From an uncultured Cellvibrionales bacterium (GTDB taxonomy: Bacteria > Pseudomonadota > Gammaproteobacteria > Pseudomonadales > Cellvibrionaceae), in NCBI GenBank assembly GCA_913050115.1, contig CAJWZU010000011.1, forward strand, positions 1-62,035: a stretch of DNA of 62,035 nt, given 5' to 3'. Under the pieces are notes generated by a model that did not search any database, was not told the DNA's origin, and saw nothing but the letters and a program-made list of their open reading frames with translations. Every line of letters begins with the position of its first letter. Positions within the stretch are counted from its first letter, which is position 1. This document shows, piece by piece, positions 28,982-39,198 of this stretch. A program made the position numbers and the translations under genes.

Positions 28982-29449
28982 TCACTGTACTGGCAAAGAC
29001 CGAGCGGCAAACACTTCACTGCCGCAGCCATGACAGGCCGTCAGTGTCGTCGACTCATGCACGCTAAAACGCCCACCACAATGAGCACAGCAAAGCTTTT
29101 GCTCCACCGCCACCTCACCCGCTAACAGTTGGCTGGCGTCGCGATGTATGCAGAAATCCAGCCGCAACCAGTCGATAACGGTCGGACTGGCCACACTGGC
29201 CAACCAGTTCTCAGCCCGAAACTCGGCCTGCAGTAGCAATTCCTGTTTCAACTCTTGCCAATAATGTTTAGCCGCTTCGGCATCTTCGACTAAGTAGGCA
29301 TTGATCAGCAATGCCTCGCGACCCGCCAGTGCCTCAACATCTAACTCAAATTTAACCAGCTCCTCAGTCTCTTTTATAGCACCTTGGCGCAGGGTTTGGC
29401 TAAAAGTCTTTGCAGGCTTTGACTCGGCATGGTTTTGTGACTCGCTCAT
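28982..29449 (-). CDS. ybeL: Zinc-ribbon protein YbeL (DUF1451)
   Basis: A 155-residue member of the YbeL family: a helical N-terminal part followed by a C-terminal zinc ribbon with two Cys pairs (CCAHCGGRF and TACHGCGSEV). Its function is unknown. It is divergent from leuS, as ybeL sits beside leuS in E. coli, which supports the name. The intergenic 217 bp contain both promoters. Confidence 0.88.
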   Translation of the reverse strand: MSESQNHAESKPAKTFSQTLRQGAIKETEELVKFELDVEALAGREALLINAYLVEDAEAAKHYWQELKQELLLQAEFRAENWLASVASPTVIDWLRLDFCIHRDASQLLAGEVAVEQKLCCAHCGGRFSVHESTTLTACHGCGSEVFAARSLPVQ

Positions 29450-29666
29450 GGGGCATCCTTACGCTCTCGCGCTCTAAGTTTGTGACAGCTTTTGCTCTAT
29501 GTCACATTACTGCTGATTTACACCGCATTCGTGCTCTATGAAAGTCGGCGCTGCTCACGATATAATCGACAACTTTATGCATTTACCAAATGTATTCACA
29601 CATTTTCGCTCGCGCTGGAACCCCGGCGCTCAATGAGCCACTTTAAGTATAGGCCCTCTGAACAAG

Positions 29667-32273
29667 ATGGAAGAGCAATATAGCCCCGAAAAAATTGAAG
29701 CCGCCGCCCAGCAGTACTGGAACGACAACCACAGCTTTGAAGCCAAGGTAGATCCGAGCCGCGAAAAGTACTACTGCCTAGCAATGTTCCCCTACCCATC
29801 GGGAAAGCTGCATATGGGCCATGTGCGCAACTACACCATCACCGATGTAATTGCTCGCTATCAGCGCATGCTGGGCAAAAATGTCCTGCACCCAATGGGT
29901 TGGGATGCTTTTGGCTTACCGGCAGAAAACGCCGCAATCGCCAATAAGAGTGCGCCCGCTAAGTGGACCTTCGAAAACATCAATTATATGAAAGGCCAAT
30001 TGAAATCCTTGGGTTTCGGACTCGACTGGTCAAAAGAACTAGCCACTTGCAAGAGTGATTACTACAAATGGGAGCAGTGGTTTTTTACCCGCTTATATGA
30101 AAAAGGTCTGGTCTACAAAAAAATGGCCACTGTTAACTGGGATCCTGTCGATGGCACCGTCCTCGCCAACGAGCAGGTTATCGACGGTCGCGGATGGCGT
30201 TCAAATGCCCTGGTTGAGCGCCGTGAAATTCCACAATGGTTTATTAAAATTACCGACTATGCCGACCAGTTAGTCAATGATCTCGACAAATTACCGCAAT
30301 GGCCCGAGCAAGTGAAGACCATGCAGCGCAACTGGATTGGTCGCAGTAAAGGCGTGGAGATGACCTTCGAGCTGGAAAAACCTGTAAACACAGATTCTAG
30401 CTGCAAAATAAACAGTTTTGATATCTACACCACGCGCCCCGATACATTGATGGGCGTAACCTATGTATCCCTCGCCGCCGAGCACCCAATCGCGCTCGCG
30501 CTGGCAAAAGATAACGCCGAACTCACCGCCTTTATCGCCGACTGCAAAAAACAGTCGGTAACCGAAGCCGATATGGCTCAGATGGAAAAGAAGGGATTGG
30601 ATAGCGGTTTAACAGCCATTCACCCGATTACTGGCCGCGAAGTACCGGTGTGGATCGCCAACTATGTACTGTTGGGTTATGGCTCGGGCGCTGTGATGGC
30701 TGTGCCGGCTCATGATCAGCGCGATTATGAGTTTGCCAAAGCTTACGGTCTGCCGATCGAACAGGTGATCAGCGCAGCAACTGATGATATCTCTGATATC
30801 AGTGAAGTAGCCTTCACCGACAAAGGTGTGTTGGTGAACTCCGGTGAATTCGATGGGCTCGATTTTCAAGGCGCCTTTGACGCCATTGCCGCCAAGCTCG
30901 CATCACTCAATAAAGGCTGCGTCAAAACCAACTACCGTTTACGCGACTGGGGTGTTTCACGCCAACGTTATTGGGGCACGCCCATCCCCATGTTGAACCT
31001 GCCTGAAGGCGGTGAAATTCCAGTGCCGGCGCACAAGCTGCCAGTATTGTTACCCGAAGATGTCGTGATGGACGGCATTAATTCGCCGATCAAATCCGAC
31101 CCCGACTGGCGCAAAGCCGATTGGCATTCACCGGGCGCCGAACACGAGACCGATACCTTCGACACCTTTATGGAGTCTAGCTGGTACTACGCGCGTTACA
31201 CCAACCCCAACTATAGCGAGGGTATGCTCGACAGCGAGGCCGCTAACTACTGGTTACCCGTAGATCAATATGTCGGCGGTATCGAACATGCCATTTTGCA
31301 CTTACTGTATGCGCGTTTCTACCACAAACTAATGCGCGACGAGGGCTTAATCGAGTGCGACGAGCCTTTCGAAAAGTTGCTGTGCCAAGGCATGGTGCTA
31401 GCCGATTGCTTCTTTAAGAAAAATGACGATGGCTCTCAGACTTGGTACAACCCCGCTGATGTAACTCTCGAGCGCGACGAAAAAGGCAAGATCACCGGCG
31501 CCAAACACTTTGAAGCTGGCGAACTGGAAATGGGCGGCAGCATTAAGATGTCCAAATCCAAGAACAACGGCGTTGACCCACAGACCGCGGTCGATCTCTA
31601 CGGTGCCGATACCGTTCGTCTGTTCACTATGTTTGCCGCGCCGCCCGAGCAGACATTGGAGTGGAGTGATTCCGGTGTTGAGGGTGCGCATCGCTTCCTC
31701 AAACGTCTGTGGAAAACTAGTCACAGCCATCTTGCCGCGGGTAATGTAGGATCTATACCTGTTGATCTTGACAAAAAGCAGCAAGAGCTGCGACGCAAAA
31801 CTCACGAGACCATTAAAAAAGTTTCTGATGATTGCGGTCGCCGCCAGACCTTCAATACCGCGATTGCCGCAATTATGGAGCTGCTCAACGAAATCACCCG
31901 ACAAGCCGATCGCAACACCCCTGAGACCCGCGCTGTCGAGCGCGAAGCACTCGAAGCCTGCGTGCGTTTGTTGGCGCCTATCGTGCCGCATATTAGCCAT
32001 GAGCTTTGGCATGCTTTCGGCCATGACAGCGCTGTTATCGACGCCGAGTGGCCGCAGGTAGACGAAGCCGCTCTTGTGCGTTCATCCATCACTCTGGTTG
32101 TTCAAGTCAATGGCAAGCTGCGCGCTAAGCTGGACGTTGCTGCGGACACCGATGCCAATACGATTATCGCTATGGCTAAAGCGCATGAGAAAGTGATCCC
32201 CTTCCTAGAAGGCAAAGAGATCAAGATGTGTAAAGTTATCCCCGGCAAATTAGTCACCTTTGCAGTTAAATAA
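29667..32273 (+). CDS. leuS: Leucyl-tRNA synthetase
   Basis: Charges tRNA(Leu) with leucine. A class Ia synthetase of 868 aa with the HIGH-type motif [15 protein letters not shown] (about 42-56), a CP1 editing domain ([13 protein letters not shown] and [19 protein letters not shown]) and the KMSKS motif [13 protein letters not shown] (about 625). The anticodon-binding domain and C-terminal extension ([13 protein letters not shown]) are intact. The start [18 protein letters not shown] is conserved. It leads the leuS-lptE-holA unit. A 208-residue frame on the opposite strand is a shadow. Confidence 0.99.
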   Translation: MEEQYSPEKIEAAAQQYWNDNHSFEAKVDPSREKYYCLAMFPYPSGKLHMGHVRNYTITDVIARYQRMLGKNVLHPMGWDAFGLPAENAAIANKSAPAKWTFENINYMKGQLKSLGFGLDWSKELATCKSDYYKWEQWFFTRLYEKGLVYKKMATVNWDPVDGTVLANEQVIDGRGWRSNALVERREIPQWFIKITDYADQLVNDLDKLPQWPEQVKTMQRNWIGRSKGVEMTFELEKPVNTDSSCKINSFDIYTTRPDTLMGVTYVSLAAEHPIALALAKDNAELTAFIADCKKQSVTEADMAQMEKKGLDSGLTAIHPITGREVPVWIANYVLLGYGSGAVMAVPAHDQRDYEFAKAYGLPIEQVISAATDDISDISEVAFTDKGVLVNSGEFDGLDFQGAFDAIAAKLASLNKGCVKTNYRLRDWGVSRQRYWGTPIPMLNLPEGGEIPVPAHKLPVLLPEDVVMDGINSPIKSDPDWRKADWHSPGAEHETDTFDTFMESSWYYARYTNPNYSEGMLDSEAANYWLPVDQYVGGIEHAILHLLYARFYHKLMRDEGLIECDEPFEKLLCQGMVLADCFFKKNDDGSQTWYNPADVTLERDEKGKITGAKHFEAGELEMGGSIKMSKSKNNGVDPQTAVDLYGADTVRLFTMFAAPPEQTLEWSDSGVEGAHRFLKRLWKTSHSHLAAGNVGSIPVDLDKKQQELRRKTHETIKKVSDDCGRRQTFNTAIAAIMELLNEITRQADRNTPETRAVEREALEACVRLLAPIVPHISHELWHAFGHDSAVIDAEWPQVDEAALVRSSITLVVQVNGKLRAKLDVAADTDANTIIAMAKAHEKVIPFLEGKEIKMCKVIPGKLVTFAVK

Positions 32274-32347
32274 TCGCTGCTTGCCAGACGATGAATGCAA
32301 AAGCACTCATCGTCTGGCGACATGCCCACAAACAAGGCAGTTAACTC

Positions 32348-32929
32348 ATGAAAGCATTATTGAAAACCTTAACCATAACCCTAACTTTACTCGCTACCGC
32401 TTGCGGCTGGCACCTACGTGGTGCGCTAATTCTGCCACCTGATCTACAGAGCATGTACATTTCGGCCCGCGATAATTACAGCGGTATTGCCGCCGAGCTT
32501 AAACGCACACTAGAAGCTAATGATATTGAAGTGGCTCAGTCGAGCAGCCAAGCGCAGATGACCATGCACATTATTGAAGAGCGCAACGACCGTCGCACTG
32601 CATCGGTCAGCTCTGGTGGCCTAGCCTCGGAATACGAACTGAGTATGGACGTGACCTATAAGATAACCGACAGTAACAACAATATTTTAGTACCAGAAAA
32701 AACTGCTACGGTCATTCGGTCTTACCGTTTTGACCCCAATTCGGTGACCTCCGCCGCGCAAGAAGAGCAAATTTTACGTCAGGAAATGCGTAGTGATGTA
32801 ATTCAGCAGATGGCACGCGCTCTGCGTTTCATTCAGCCAGCAGAAATAGGATCTAAAGCCTTTGAAACTGGTAGTAGTAGCGCTGTTATCGATAGCGGCT
32901 CTGAAATCCAGACGGAAGCTGCCCAGTAG
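32348..32929 (+). CDS. lptE: LPS-assembly lipoprotein LptE
   Basis: An outer-membrane lipoprotein that plugs LptD and helps insert lipopolysaccharide at the cell surface. The signal peptide ends in LLATAC (Cys ~19), followed directly by GWHLRGALILPPDLQSMYIS, which is the LptE N-terminal pattern. The rest (SSGGLASEYELSMDVTYKI) fits the alpha/beta fold. 193 aa. It lies between leuS and holA, with its TAG stop sharing its last base with the holA GTG start. Confidence 0.94.
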   Translation: MKALLKTLTITLTLLATACGWHLRGALILPPDLQSMYISARDNYSGIAAELKRTLEANDIEVAQSSSQAQMTMHIIEERNDRRTASVSSGGLASEYELSMDVTYKITDSNNNILVPEKTATVIRSYRFDPNSVTSAAQEEQILRQEMRSDVIQQMARALRFIQPAEIGSKAFETGSSSAVIDSGSEIQTEAAQ

Positions 32930-33996
32930 TGGCTAAGCTGCGGCCAGAACAACTCGGCGGAGCCGTTAAAAAGCAGCTAGCGCCGGTGTACATGGTGTTT
33001 GGAGACGAGACCCTACTGGTTCAGGAAGCCTGCGACCAAATACGCGCTGGTGCCCGCGCTGCCGGTTTTCTAGAGCGCGAGCTGTACCACAACGAATCCT
33101 CTTTCGACTGGAATCAAGTGCTTGCCGCTGCCAACAGCTTGTCGCTATTTGCCGACAAAAAAATTATCGAGGTACGCCTACCCACCGGCAAACCGGGCAA
33201 CGACGGCGCAAAAGTTCTGTTGGAGTATGCCAAGGCTGTTAAGAACGGAGCAGGAGAAGATAATATATTGCTATTGGTAGGCGCAAAGTTGGACGCCACG
33301 GCACAAAGAGCCAAGTGGTTTAAAGCGCTTGAGCCCCTGGGCGCCTTCGTACAAATTTGGCCCATCGGTACACAGCAATTGCCGCGCTGGTTAGACCAGC
33401 GATTGCGCGCCGCGAATTTGCGTGCCGAGCCAGGCGCCATCGACATTCTCGCCTCGCGTATAGAAGGTAATTTACTGGCGGGCGCGCAAGAAATCGAAAA
33501 ACTAAAACTACTGGCTGACAATGGCATAATTAGCAGCGAATTAATGTCATCCAGCGTGGCCGATAGCGCCCGCTACGACGTCTTTGGGCTTATCGACAAG
33601 GCTCTACATGGCGATGCTCGAGGCGCAGTCAAGTGTTTACATGGCCTGCGCAGTGAAGGCACTGACGCCACTGTGGTGCTCTGGGCGCTGGCGCGTGAAT
33701 TGCGCACACTTGCGCAAATGGCGCACCTGACAGCACAGGGTAAAAACTTTGATATGGCCGCCAAACAGTCCGGCGTCTGGGACAAGCGCAAGGTGCTGAT
33801 TAAAAATGCCCTGCGCCGCTTGCGAGAACCGCAAGTACAGCAACTGCTGCGCGCTGCCAACGGTGTAGATAAAGCTATTAAAGGCATGCGCAAGGCATCG
33901 CCCTGGGACGAATTACTGGATTTGACTCTAAATCTGGCTGGCACTCAGAGCCTGTCAGTGTCATTACAGGGATTATATCCTAAGTTAAAAAAGTGA
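32929..33996 (+). CDS. holA: DNA polymerase III delta subunit
   Basis: The clamp-loader subunit that opens the beta sliding clamp. It begins with GTG overlapping the lptE stop by one base. The 355-residue sequence shows the family pattern: MVFGDETLLVQEACDQIR near the N-terminus, ASRIEGNLLAGAQEIEKLKLL in the middle lid domain and LWALARELRTLAQM in the C-terminal collar domain. As expected for delta there is no functional Walker A. It ends the leuS-lptE-holA operon and is convergent with the SLC13 transporter. Confidence 0.95.
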   Translation: MAKLRPEQLGGAVKKQLAPVYMVFGDETLLVQEACDQIRAGARAAGFLERELYHNESSFDWNQVLAAANSLSLFADKKIIEVRLPTGKPGNDGAKVLLEYAKAVKNGAGEDNILLLVGAKLDATAQRAKWFKALEPLGAFVQIWPIGTQQLPRWLDQRLRAANLRAEPGAIDILASRIEGNLLAGAQEIEKLKLLADNGIISSELMSSSVADSARYDVFGLIDKALHGDARGAVKCLHGLRSEGTDATVVLWALARELRTLAQMAHLTAQGKNFDMAAKQSGVWDKRKVLIKNALRRLREPQVQQLLRAANGVDKAIKGMRKASPWDELLDLTLNLAGTQSLSVSLQGLYPKLKK

Positions 33997-34052
33997 TACA
34001 TCTACCTCCGCCAGCGCAGAAAGCACCCAAAATTCATAGTAAACCGCTACGT

Positions 34053-35480
34053 TTATGGCAGAACAAGAAAGCACACAAACGCAATAACAACGGTACCAAT
34101 TAGGTTCAATATCACGCCCTGACGAGCCATCTGACTGACCGTAATGCGACCGGTGGAGTAGGCGATAGCATTGGGCGCTGTCGCCACCGGTAGCATAAAG
34201 GCACAACTGGCCGAAAGGGCTGCGGGCAGCATTAATAGGGCCGGTTCGATGCCAACCGCCAATGCCGTAGCTGCTAATATCGGCATCAGCAAGGTAGTGG
34301 TGGCGGTATTGCTGGTGATCTCGGTAAGAAAGGTTACCGCGAGGCAAATACCGAGCAACAGCAGCAGCAGCGGAATAGCCACTAAAGCTCCCAGCATTTC
34401 ACCCAGGGCGGTGCTAATGCCGGTTGCGACAAAGGCCTTAGCCAGCGCAATACCCCCAGCAAATAACAACAATACCCCCCAGTGAATACTGCTGGCAGCA
34501 GGCCAATCGAGCAGGCGCCCACCGCGGCCATCTGGCAGAATAAACAGTATCAATACGGCCGTTAAAGCGACGGCGGCATAGTTGGCTGTCTCTAACCCCA
34601 GCCATGTGCTCCAGCCACCGAAGGGTTCCTTAAGTGTCATCCAAGCCAGTGCAGTCAAGCCAAACACCAACAGCACACGGCGCTCCTCCGACCGCCAAGG
34701 GCCGGCGATGTCAATATCGACATCAATCCGCACACCCTGCACCGAGCGACTCAACCACCACGCGACGGCAGGCAATAGCAGTGCCACTACCGGTAGCGCC
34801 CAGCCCATCCACTGGCTAAAACTAACTTCAATACCGGTAGTCTCAGCGTAGATTTTCATAAACACTACATTAGGCGGTGTGCCAATAGGGGTGCCCATAC
34901 CACCAATACTGGCCGCATAAGCAATACCCAGCAGCAGCGGCAGCACCAAACGCGGGTCGTCCACACGAGTCAACACCGCCAGTGCTACCGGCAGCAACAT
35001 TAAAGTGGTCGCCGTATTGGAGATCCACATACTCAAAAAGGCCGACGCCAACATAAAACCAAACACCAAGCGGCGCATGCTGCCGCGACCGTCGCTTTTC
35101 GCGAAAGCGTGCACCATCCCCAAGGCAATGCGGCTGTGGGCACCACTTTTTTCCATAGCTTTGGAGAGCATGGCGCCCCCCATTAATAAAAGAATCAGCG
35201 GACTGCCATAAGACTGTGCCACCTGGGTGCCATCGAGAATACCCAGCAGCGGAAACACACCTAACGGTATCAGCGAGGTTGCGGGAATAGGCACTGGCTC
35301 GAACACCCACCAAATAGCACAAAGGCAGGCCAGACCGCCGGTTAACCAAGCTTCGCGCGACCAACCACAATAGTACATAGCCACTGCGACCAGCACTGCC
35401 AGTAACGGCCCCAACCAAAGGCTGACATGGCGCCAAGAGACGCCTTGAAATGTTGAATTAGACATAATATTTATCGACAA
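34053..35480 (-). CDS. SLC13/DASS family sodium:anion symporter
   Basis: A 475-residue inner-membrane carrier with about 11-12 membrane segments, of the divalent anion:sodium symporter family (citrate, C4-dicarboxylates or sulfate). Recognisable motifs are the paired SNT sequences SMWISNTATTLMLLP (about 155-170) and LTEITSNTATTTLLMP near 400, which form the Na+ and substrate sites, plus ASIGGMGTPIGTPPNVVFM. Two SNT motifs with TAT favour dicarboxylate transport. It begins MSINIMSNSTFQG; the ATG at MSNSTF is an alternative. Monocistronic; the substrate is not certain. Confidence 0.9.
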   Translation of the reverse strand: MSINIMSNSTFQGVSWRHVSLWLGPLLAVLVAVAMYYCGWSREAWLTGGLACLCAIWWVFEPVPIPATSLIPLGVFPLLGILDGTQVAQSYGSPLILLLMGGAMLSKAMEKSGAHSRIALGMVHAFAKSDGRGSMRRLVFGFMLASAFLSMWISNTATTLMLLPVALAVLTRVDDPRLVLPLLLGIAYAASIGGMGTPIGTPPNVVFMKIYAETTGIEVSFSQWMGWALPVVALLLPAVAWWLSRSVQGVRIDVDIDIAGPWRSEERRVLLVFGLTALAWMTLKEPFGGWSTWLGLETANYAAVALTAVLILFILPDGRGGRLLDWPAASSIHWGVLLLFAGGIALAKAFVATGISTALGEMLGALVAIPLLLLLLGICLAVTFLTEITSNTATTTLLMPILAATALAVGIEPALLMLPAALSASCAFMLPVATAPNAIAYSTGRITVSQMARQGVILNLIGTVVIAFVCFLVLP

Positions 35481-35849
35481 GATTGGCTAAGGAATTATTT
35501 GAGTACACATGCGTTTGATAAAATTTTTTATTAATTCGGGCTGACAGGGCTCAAGCCAATTATCGACCTAACTAGAGGTCACACCTATCGGCGATAGCCC
35601 AACTCTAACCGACCCGACTATTGTAATTTTAATAAACTATGCTGCAAAAAGACAAAGCCCATATTACCTATCGGGTACAGTTCAATGTGCGATATGTTTA
35701 TAGTGAATGCCACTGCTGAGAGGAATTTAAAAAGGCTTTACATCAAAGGCAGTAGGCTCATATTGGAGGCCTCGAATAACAACGCTGATAGGCATAATAA
35801 CAAGGTTAGTGACAACAGAGGCCACACGCTAGCAACACCTTTTTTTACA
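35481..35849. other. Gap without a recognised gene
   Basis: About 370 bp with short frames only; a 78-codon frame at 35685-35921 has no ribosome-binding site or family likeness and runs into the next gene antisense. It should carry the promoter of the SLC13 gene. Confidence 0.5.
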
Positions 35850-36782
35850 TCAACGGTTCACTATATCCCAGTCATGCACAGCAGCATTGAAGACACCCGC
35901 CTCGACAAAAGCCTTTTCTAACATCCCCCCCTCTCGCAATTGCGCCAATCCCTTTTCCAGCGCGTCAAACGCTGCGGCGCCTCGTCGGCTTGCTACCCAG
36001 TGGCGACTGCCCTGTAACGCTACTTTTATTCCTGGAATCGGCTCGAGCGTCAAACCTTTCAGGTTAAGGGTTAAATCATCACCCCCAGGAAAGGGGGCCA
36101 ACATAAAATCGGCGCGCTCGCTGTAGACCATCTTGACCATCGCCAAGTAGCTACCGTTATGATAAAGATAAGACAAACCCATCGATTCCAAAGTGCGCCA
36201 ATCGACAGTCCAATTGTTATTGGAGACCGCAGACAACCGTTTAAGTTGATCCAGATTAGTGGCTTTAAGAGCCCCTTTATTGCTGGTATTGGTGTAGAAA
36301 CCCGCTTCGTATTCACCCTCGCGAAACAATGGCGCACTCAGCAACAGACCACCCGGCACTACCGCCACATCTTCACGCCAGACACTTAAACCGCGCAGAT
36401 CAGCTTTGCCTTCATTTAACAGTGCCAACATACGCCTGTAGTCGCCTACGGGCTGCAGCTCTATTGTCCGCTTGCAGCCACCAAGAGCCAACGCCTGATG
36501 TAATAAAATAAGTTCCGCCAGCACACGACTGGCGCCAAGCCCAGAAAAAGTTTCAATATCCAGTGGCGAACGACCCGCGAGATAAATGTGGTATTGATCC
36601 AGAACATCGGGCGGCACCAACACAACCAGAGGCCGCGCCATGGATTCTAACTCGGCAGTGTTAGCACTTAGATCCGTGGCTACAGTAACTTGCGGGATAA
36701 AGAAAAGAGAGAAAAATACTGCACCCAACAGACTTGTGCTAACGCGAAAGTAGTGCAGAAAAAGTCGACTGTAAGTGTTCAT
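35850..36782 (-). CDS. Periplasmic solute-binding-like protein
   Basis: About 310 residues with a signal peptide (MNTYSRLFLHYFRVSTSLLGAVFFSLFF) and a mature body that looks like a type II periplasmic binding protein fold: LALGGCKRTIELQPVGDYRRMLALLNEGKADL, then PLFREGEYEAGFYTN and YSERADFMLAPFPGGDDLTL. I take the start at 36782; the open frame extends 15 codons further. No ABC-transporter genes are adjacent, so it may be an orphan sensor-type protein rather than a transporter subunit. The neighbouring SLC13 carrier is on the same strand, but 370 bp away. The ligand is unknown. Confidence 0.72.
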   Translation of the reverse strand: MNTYSRLFLHYFRVSTSLLGAVFFSLFFIPQVTVATDLSANTAELESMARPLVVLVPPDVLDQYHIYLAGRSPLDIETFSGLGASRVLAELILLHQALALGGCKRTIELQPVGDYRRMLALLNEGKADLRGLSVWREDVAVVPGGLLLSAPLFREGEYEAGFYTNTSNKGALKATNLDQLKRLSAVSNNNWTVDWRTLESMGLSYLYHNGSYLAMVKMVYSERADFMLAPFPGGDDLTLNLKGLTLEPIPGIKVALQGSRHWVASRRGAAAFDALEKGLAQLREGGMLEKAFVEAGVFNAAVHDWDIVNR

Positions 36783-36904
36783 ACAATGATCATGCACGCA
36801 AAATACCGTTTCTAAAAGCAATGCCACATCGCTTACATTAACGCCCGTAAGAGGTGACCATCGAATGTTTGTGGTCGCATTATAACGACCCCTTTTAAGA
36901 TAAA

Positions 36905-38002
36905 CTAGTCGACTAATATCTCGCGCAAAGCCGCAACCAAAGCCTGCATCTCGGCATCTGTGCCGATACTAATGCGAAGGTATTCGCCAATGCGCGGTTT
37001 ATTAAAAAAGCGCACGATAATATTGCGCTGACGCAACTGCTGAAAAAGCGCTGCCGCTGTAATACCTGAAGGTTTGGCCATAACAAAGTTCGCCTGCGAT
37101 GGCAGCACCTCGAAACCCAGTTTTTCGAGCTCGATCACGGTCCAGCCGCGACTACTAACGATTTTCTCACAGCGATTGCGAAAGTAGCTGTCATCTTCAA
37201 AAGCGGCCACACCAGCTGCTTCGGTGAGGCGATCAACGGGGTAAGAATTAAAAGAATCCTTTACTCGAATCAAACCGTCAATTAACTCTTTTGAACCTAC
37301 GGCAAAGCCCAACCGAGTACCCGCCAGCGCACGCGACTTGGACAGTGTTTGTACCACTAATAAGTTCGGGTAGCGATTAACCAATGCCACGGCCGACTCG
37401 CCGCCAAAATCGATATAGGCCTCATCCACTAACACTACTGTATCGGTATTACTTTGAAGCAAAGCCTCTATTTCAGCCAAAGGTTTGCCGATACTGGTGG
37501 GCGCATTAGGATTGGGAAAAATAATGCCGCCATTAGGTTGCCGATACTGATTAAAATCAATGGCAAAATTTTCATTCAGGGGCAGCTGAACCGAATCCAC
37601 TCGATAAAGATTGCAGTACACAGGGTAAAAGCTATAGCTGATGTCGGGAAACAGCAGAGGTTCTTCGCGGCCACTAAAAAATGCCTGAAACGCATGAGCC
37701 AGCACTTCGTCGGAGCCGTTACCGACAAATACATTGTCCATGCTCAGTCCGCCTGCAGCTGCGCAATAGTAGTCCGCTATCGTTGTGCGCAGAACTTTGG
37801 AGGTAGGATCGGGGTAGAAACGTAACTCATCGATCGCATTTAACGAGTACACTGCGGCCACGCGGGGCGAAGGCGGATAGGGATTTTCATTAGTATTAAG
37901 CTTGATCAGATTGCTGACATTAGGCTGCTCGCCCGGTATATAGGGCTCTAACTCAGCCACCAAAGGGCTCCAGAATTTGGACGAGGTTGTAGCTGTCAGC
38001 AT
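36905..38002 (-). CDS. hisC: Histidinol-phosphate aminotransferase
   Basis: A PLP enzyme catalysing the seventh step of histidine synthesis; some homologues also act on aromatic amino acids. Motifs are [15 protein letters not shown] at the N-terminus, [41 protein letters not shown] and the PLP-lysine motif [20 protein letters not shown] (Lys ~222). 365 aa. It stands alone, unlike hisC in his operons, so it may be a second copy or the aromatic-type enzyme; sequence alone does not settle this. Confidence 0.9.
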   Translation of the reverse strand: MLTATTSSKFWSPLVAELEPYIPGEQPNVSNLIKLNTNENPYPPSPRVAAVYSLNAIDELRFYPDPTSKVLRTTIADYYCAAAGGLSMDNVFVGNGSDEVLAHAFQAFFSGREEPLLFPDISYSFYPVYCNLYRVDSVQLPLNENFAIDFNQYRQPNGGIIFPNPNAPTSIGKPLAEIEALLQSNTDTVVLVDEAYIDFGGESAVALVNRYPNLLVVQTLSKSRALAGTRLGFAVGSKELIDGLIRVKDSFNSYPVDRLTEAAGVAAFEDDSYFRNRCEKIVSSRGWTVIELEKLGFEVLPSQANFVMAKPSGITAAALFQQLRQRNIIVRFFNKPRIGEYLRISIGTDAEMQALVAALREILVD

Positions 38003-38351
38003 GATGGCGCTCTCTAGATATCGGCAAAGAAACCCATTATACCGATGTTGGCTAATCTAACATGTTGCAACCGTTAAAAACTGACTCAAACTCGTCTCGC
38101 CTCAGCAAAATCGCGATGACAATGACGTAAATAAAGATATTCATAGCCGAGCATGGCGTCCTAACCGAACAAACCCAACAGTATTGGAGTGATTATAATG
38201 AGATCAGTATATATAAATAGAAACTACCCAAGGTTAGCTCTTAACAGCTGAGACTAAAGATCCTAGGGAAATTGTATGACAGTGGCTATGTGCTAGACTT
38301 TTAAACAGTGCTTAACTGGCGCTGCTCATTTATGAACATAAGAGTCACGCT
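38003..38351. other. Gap with a possible 17-codon leader ORF upstream of ppa
   Basis: 349 bp between divergent hisC and ppa. A short plus-strand frame at 38198-38251 begins ATG 8 nt after GGAG and encodes MRSVYINRNYPRLALNS. It could be a leader peptide or chance. No terminator or attenuator follows it. Confidence 0.3.
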
Positions 38352-38885
38352 ATGAGTTTGGGCCACGTATCTGCCGGCAAGAACTTACCGGATGAAATTA
38401 ATGTCATCATCGAGATCCCAATGAATGGGGATCCAATCAAGTACGAAGTAGACAAAAACACTGGTGCCATTTTCGTTGACCGCATGCTGGGTACAGCCAT
38501 GCACTATCCGTGCAATTACGGCTATGTCAACGACACCCTTTGTGGTGACGGCGACCCAGTCGATGTACTGGTTATTATGCCGCTGCCACTGATTCCTGGT
38601 GCGGTTATTAACTGCCGCCCAGTGGGCGTACTAAAGATGACTGACGAAGGCGGTGAAGATGCCAAAATTCTGGCCGTACCGGTCGATAAAGTGACCCCTT
38701 TGTACCGTAATGTAAAATCTGTACACGATATTCCACCACAGACTCTGGATCAAATATCTCACTTCTTTGAGCACTACAAAGATCTGGAACCTGGTAAATG
38801 GGTTAAGATCGACGGCTGGGAAGGCATCGAAACAGCTCGTCGAGAAATATTGGATTCTGTTGAGAACTTTAATAAGGCTAAGTAA
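38352..38885 (+). CDS. ppa: Inorganic pyrophosphatase (family I)
   Basis: A Mg-dependent cytoplasmic enzyme hydrolysing pyrophosphate, which drives biosynthetic reactions. The active-site signature is [20 protein letters not shown] with DxDPxD aspartates (about 56-75). Also present are [31 protein letters not shown] and [10 protein letters not shown]. 177 aa, standard for the bacterial hexameric type. A strong terminator follows. Confidence 0.98.
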   Translation: MSLGHVSAGKNLPDEINVIIEIPMNGDPIKYEVDKNTGAIFVDRMLGTAMHYPCNYGYVNDTLCGDGDPVDVLVIMPLPLIPGAVINCRPVGVLKMTDEGGEDAKILAVPVDKVTPLYRNVKSVHDIPPQTLDQISHFFEHYKDLEPGKWVKIDGWEGIETARREILDSVENFNKAK

Positions 38886-38913
38886 TTTTACTTGCCTAAA
38901 TTCAATGTAAAAG

Positions 38914-38948
38914 AGGCCATGCAAACAAAATACAGCATGGCCTTTTTA
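38914..38948 (+). terminator. ppa intrinsic terminator
   Basis: AGGCCATGC (38914-38922) pairs with GCATGGCCT (38935-38943), followed by TTTT, 28 bp after the ppa stop. Confidence 0.9.
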
Positions 38949-39198
38949 TTTACAGGGTCGTAATAGCGGTTTTTTCTAGCAAAAGTGCACTACCATCAAC
39001 CACGTATAGGAGTACGAATGCCCTTCGGAGCAAGAATCTCGTGAACAACCTTGGCGGTTATAGATCAGAATACACCGCCACGGGGAGACATCTTATTAGG
39101 GCAACGCATCTCATCGCTATACAGATGTAGCTTATTAAGTTAAAGAAGGAGCAGTTATTAAGACGCAAGCTCTAGCGCTATGACAGTCTTGCGACCAC

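Noticed and set aside
31398-32024. Long minus-strand reading frame antisense to leuS (208 codons)
   Set aside because: It lies wholly inside leuS, whose motifs are intact, and has no family likeness.
35685-35921. Plus-strand 78-codon frame in the gap after the SLC13 gene
   Set aside because: No ribosome-binding site, no family and antisense overlap with the next gene.
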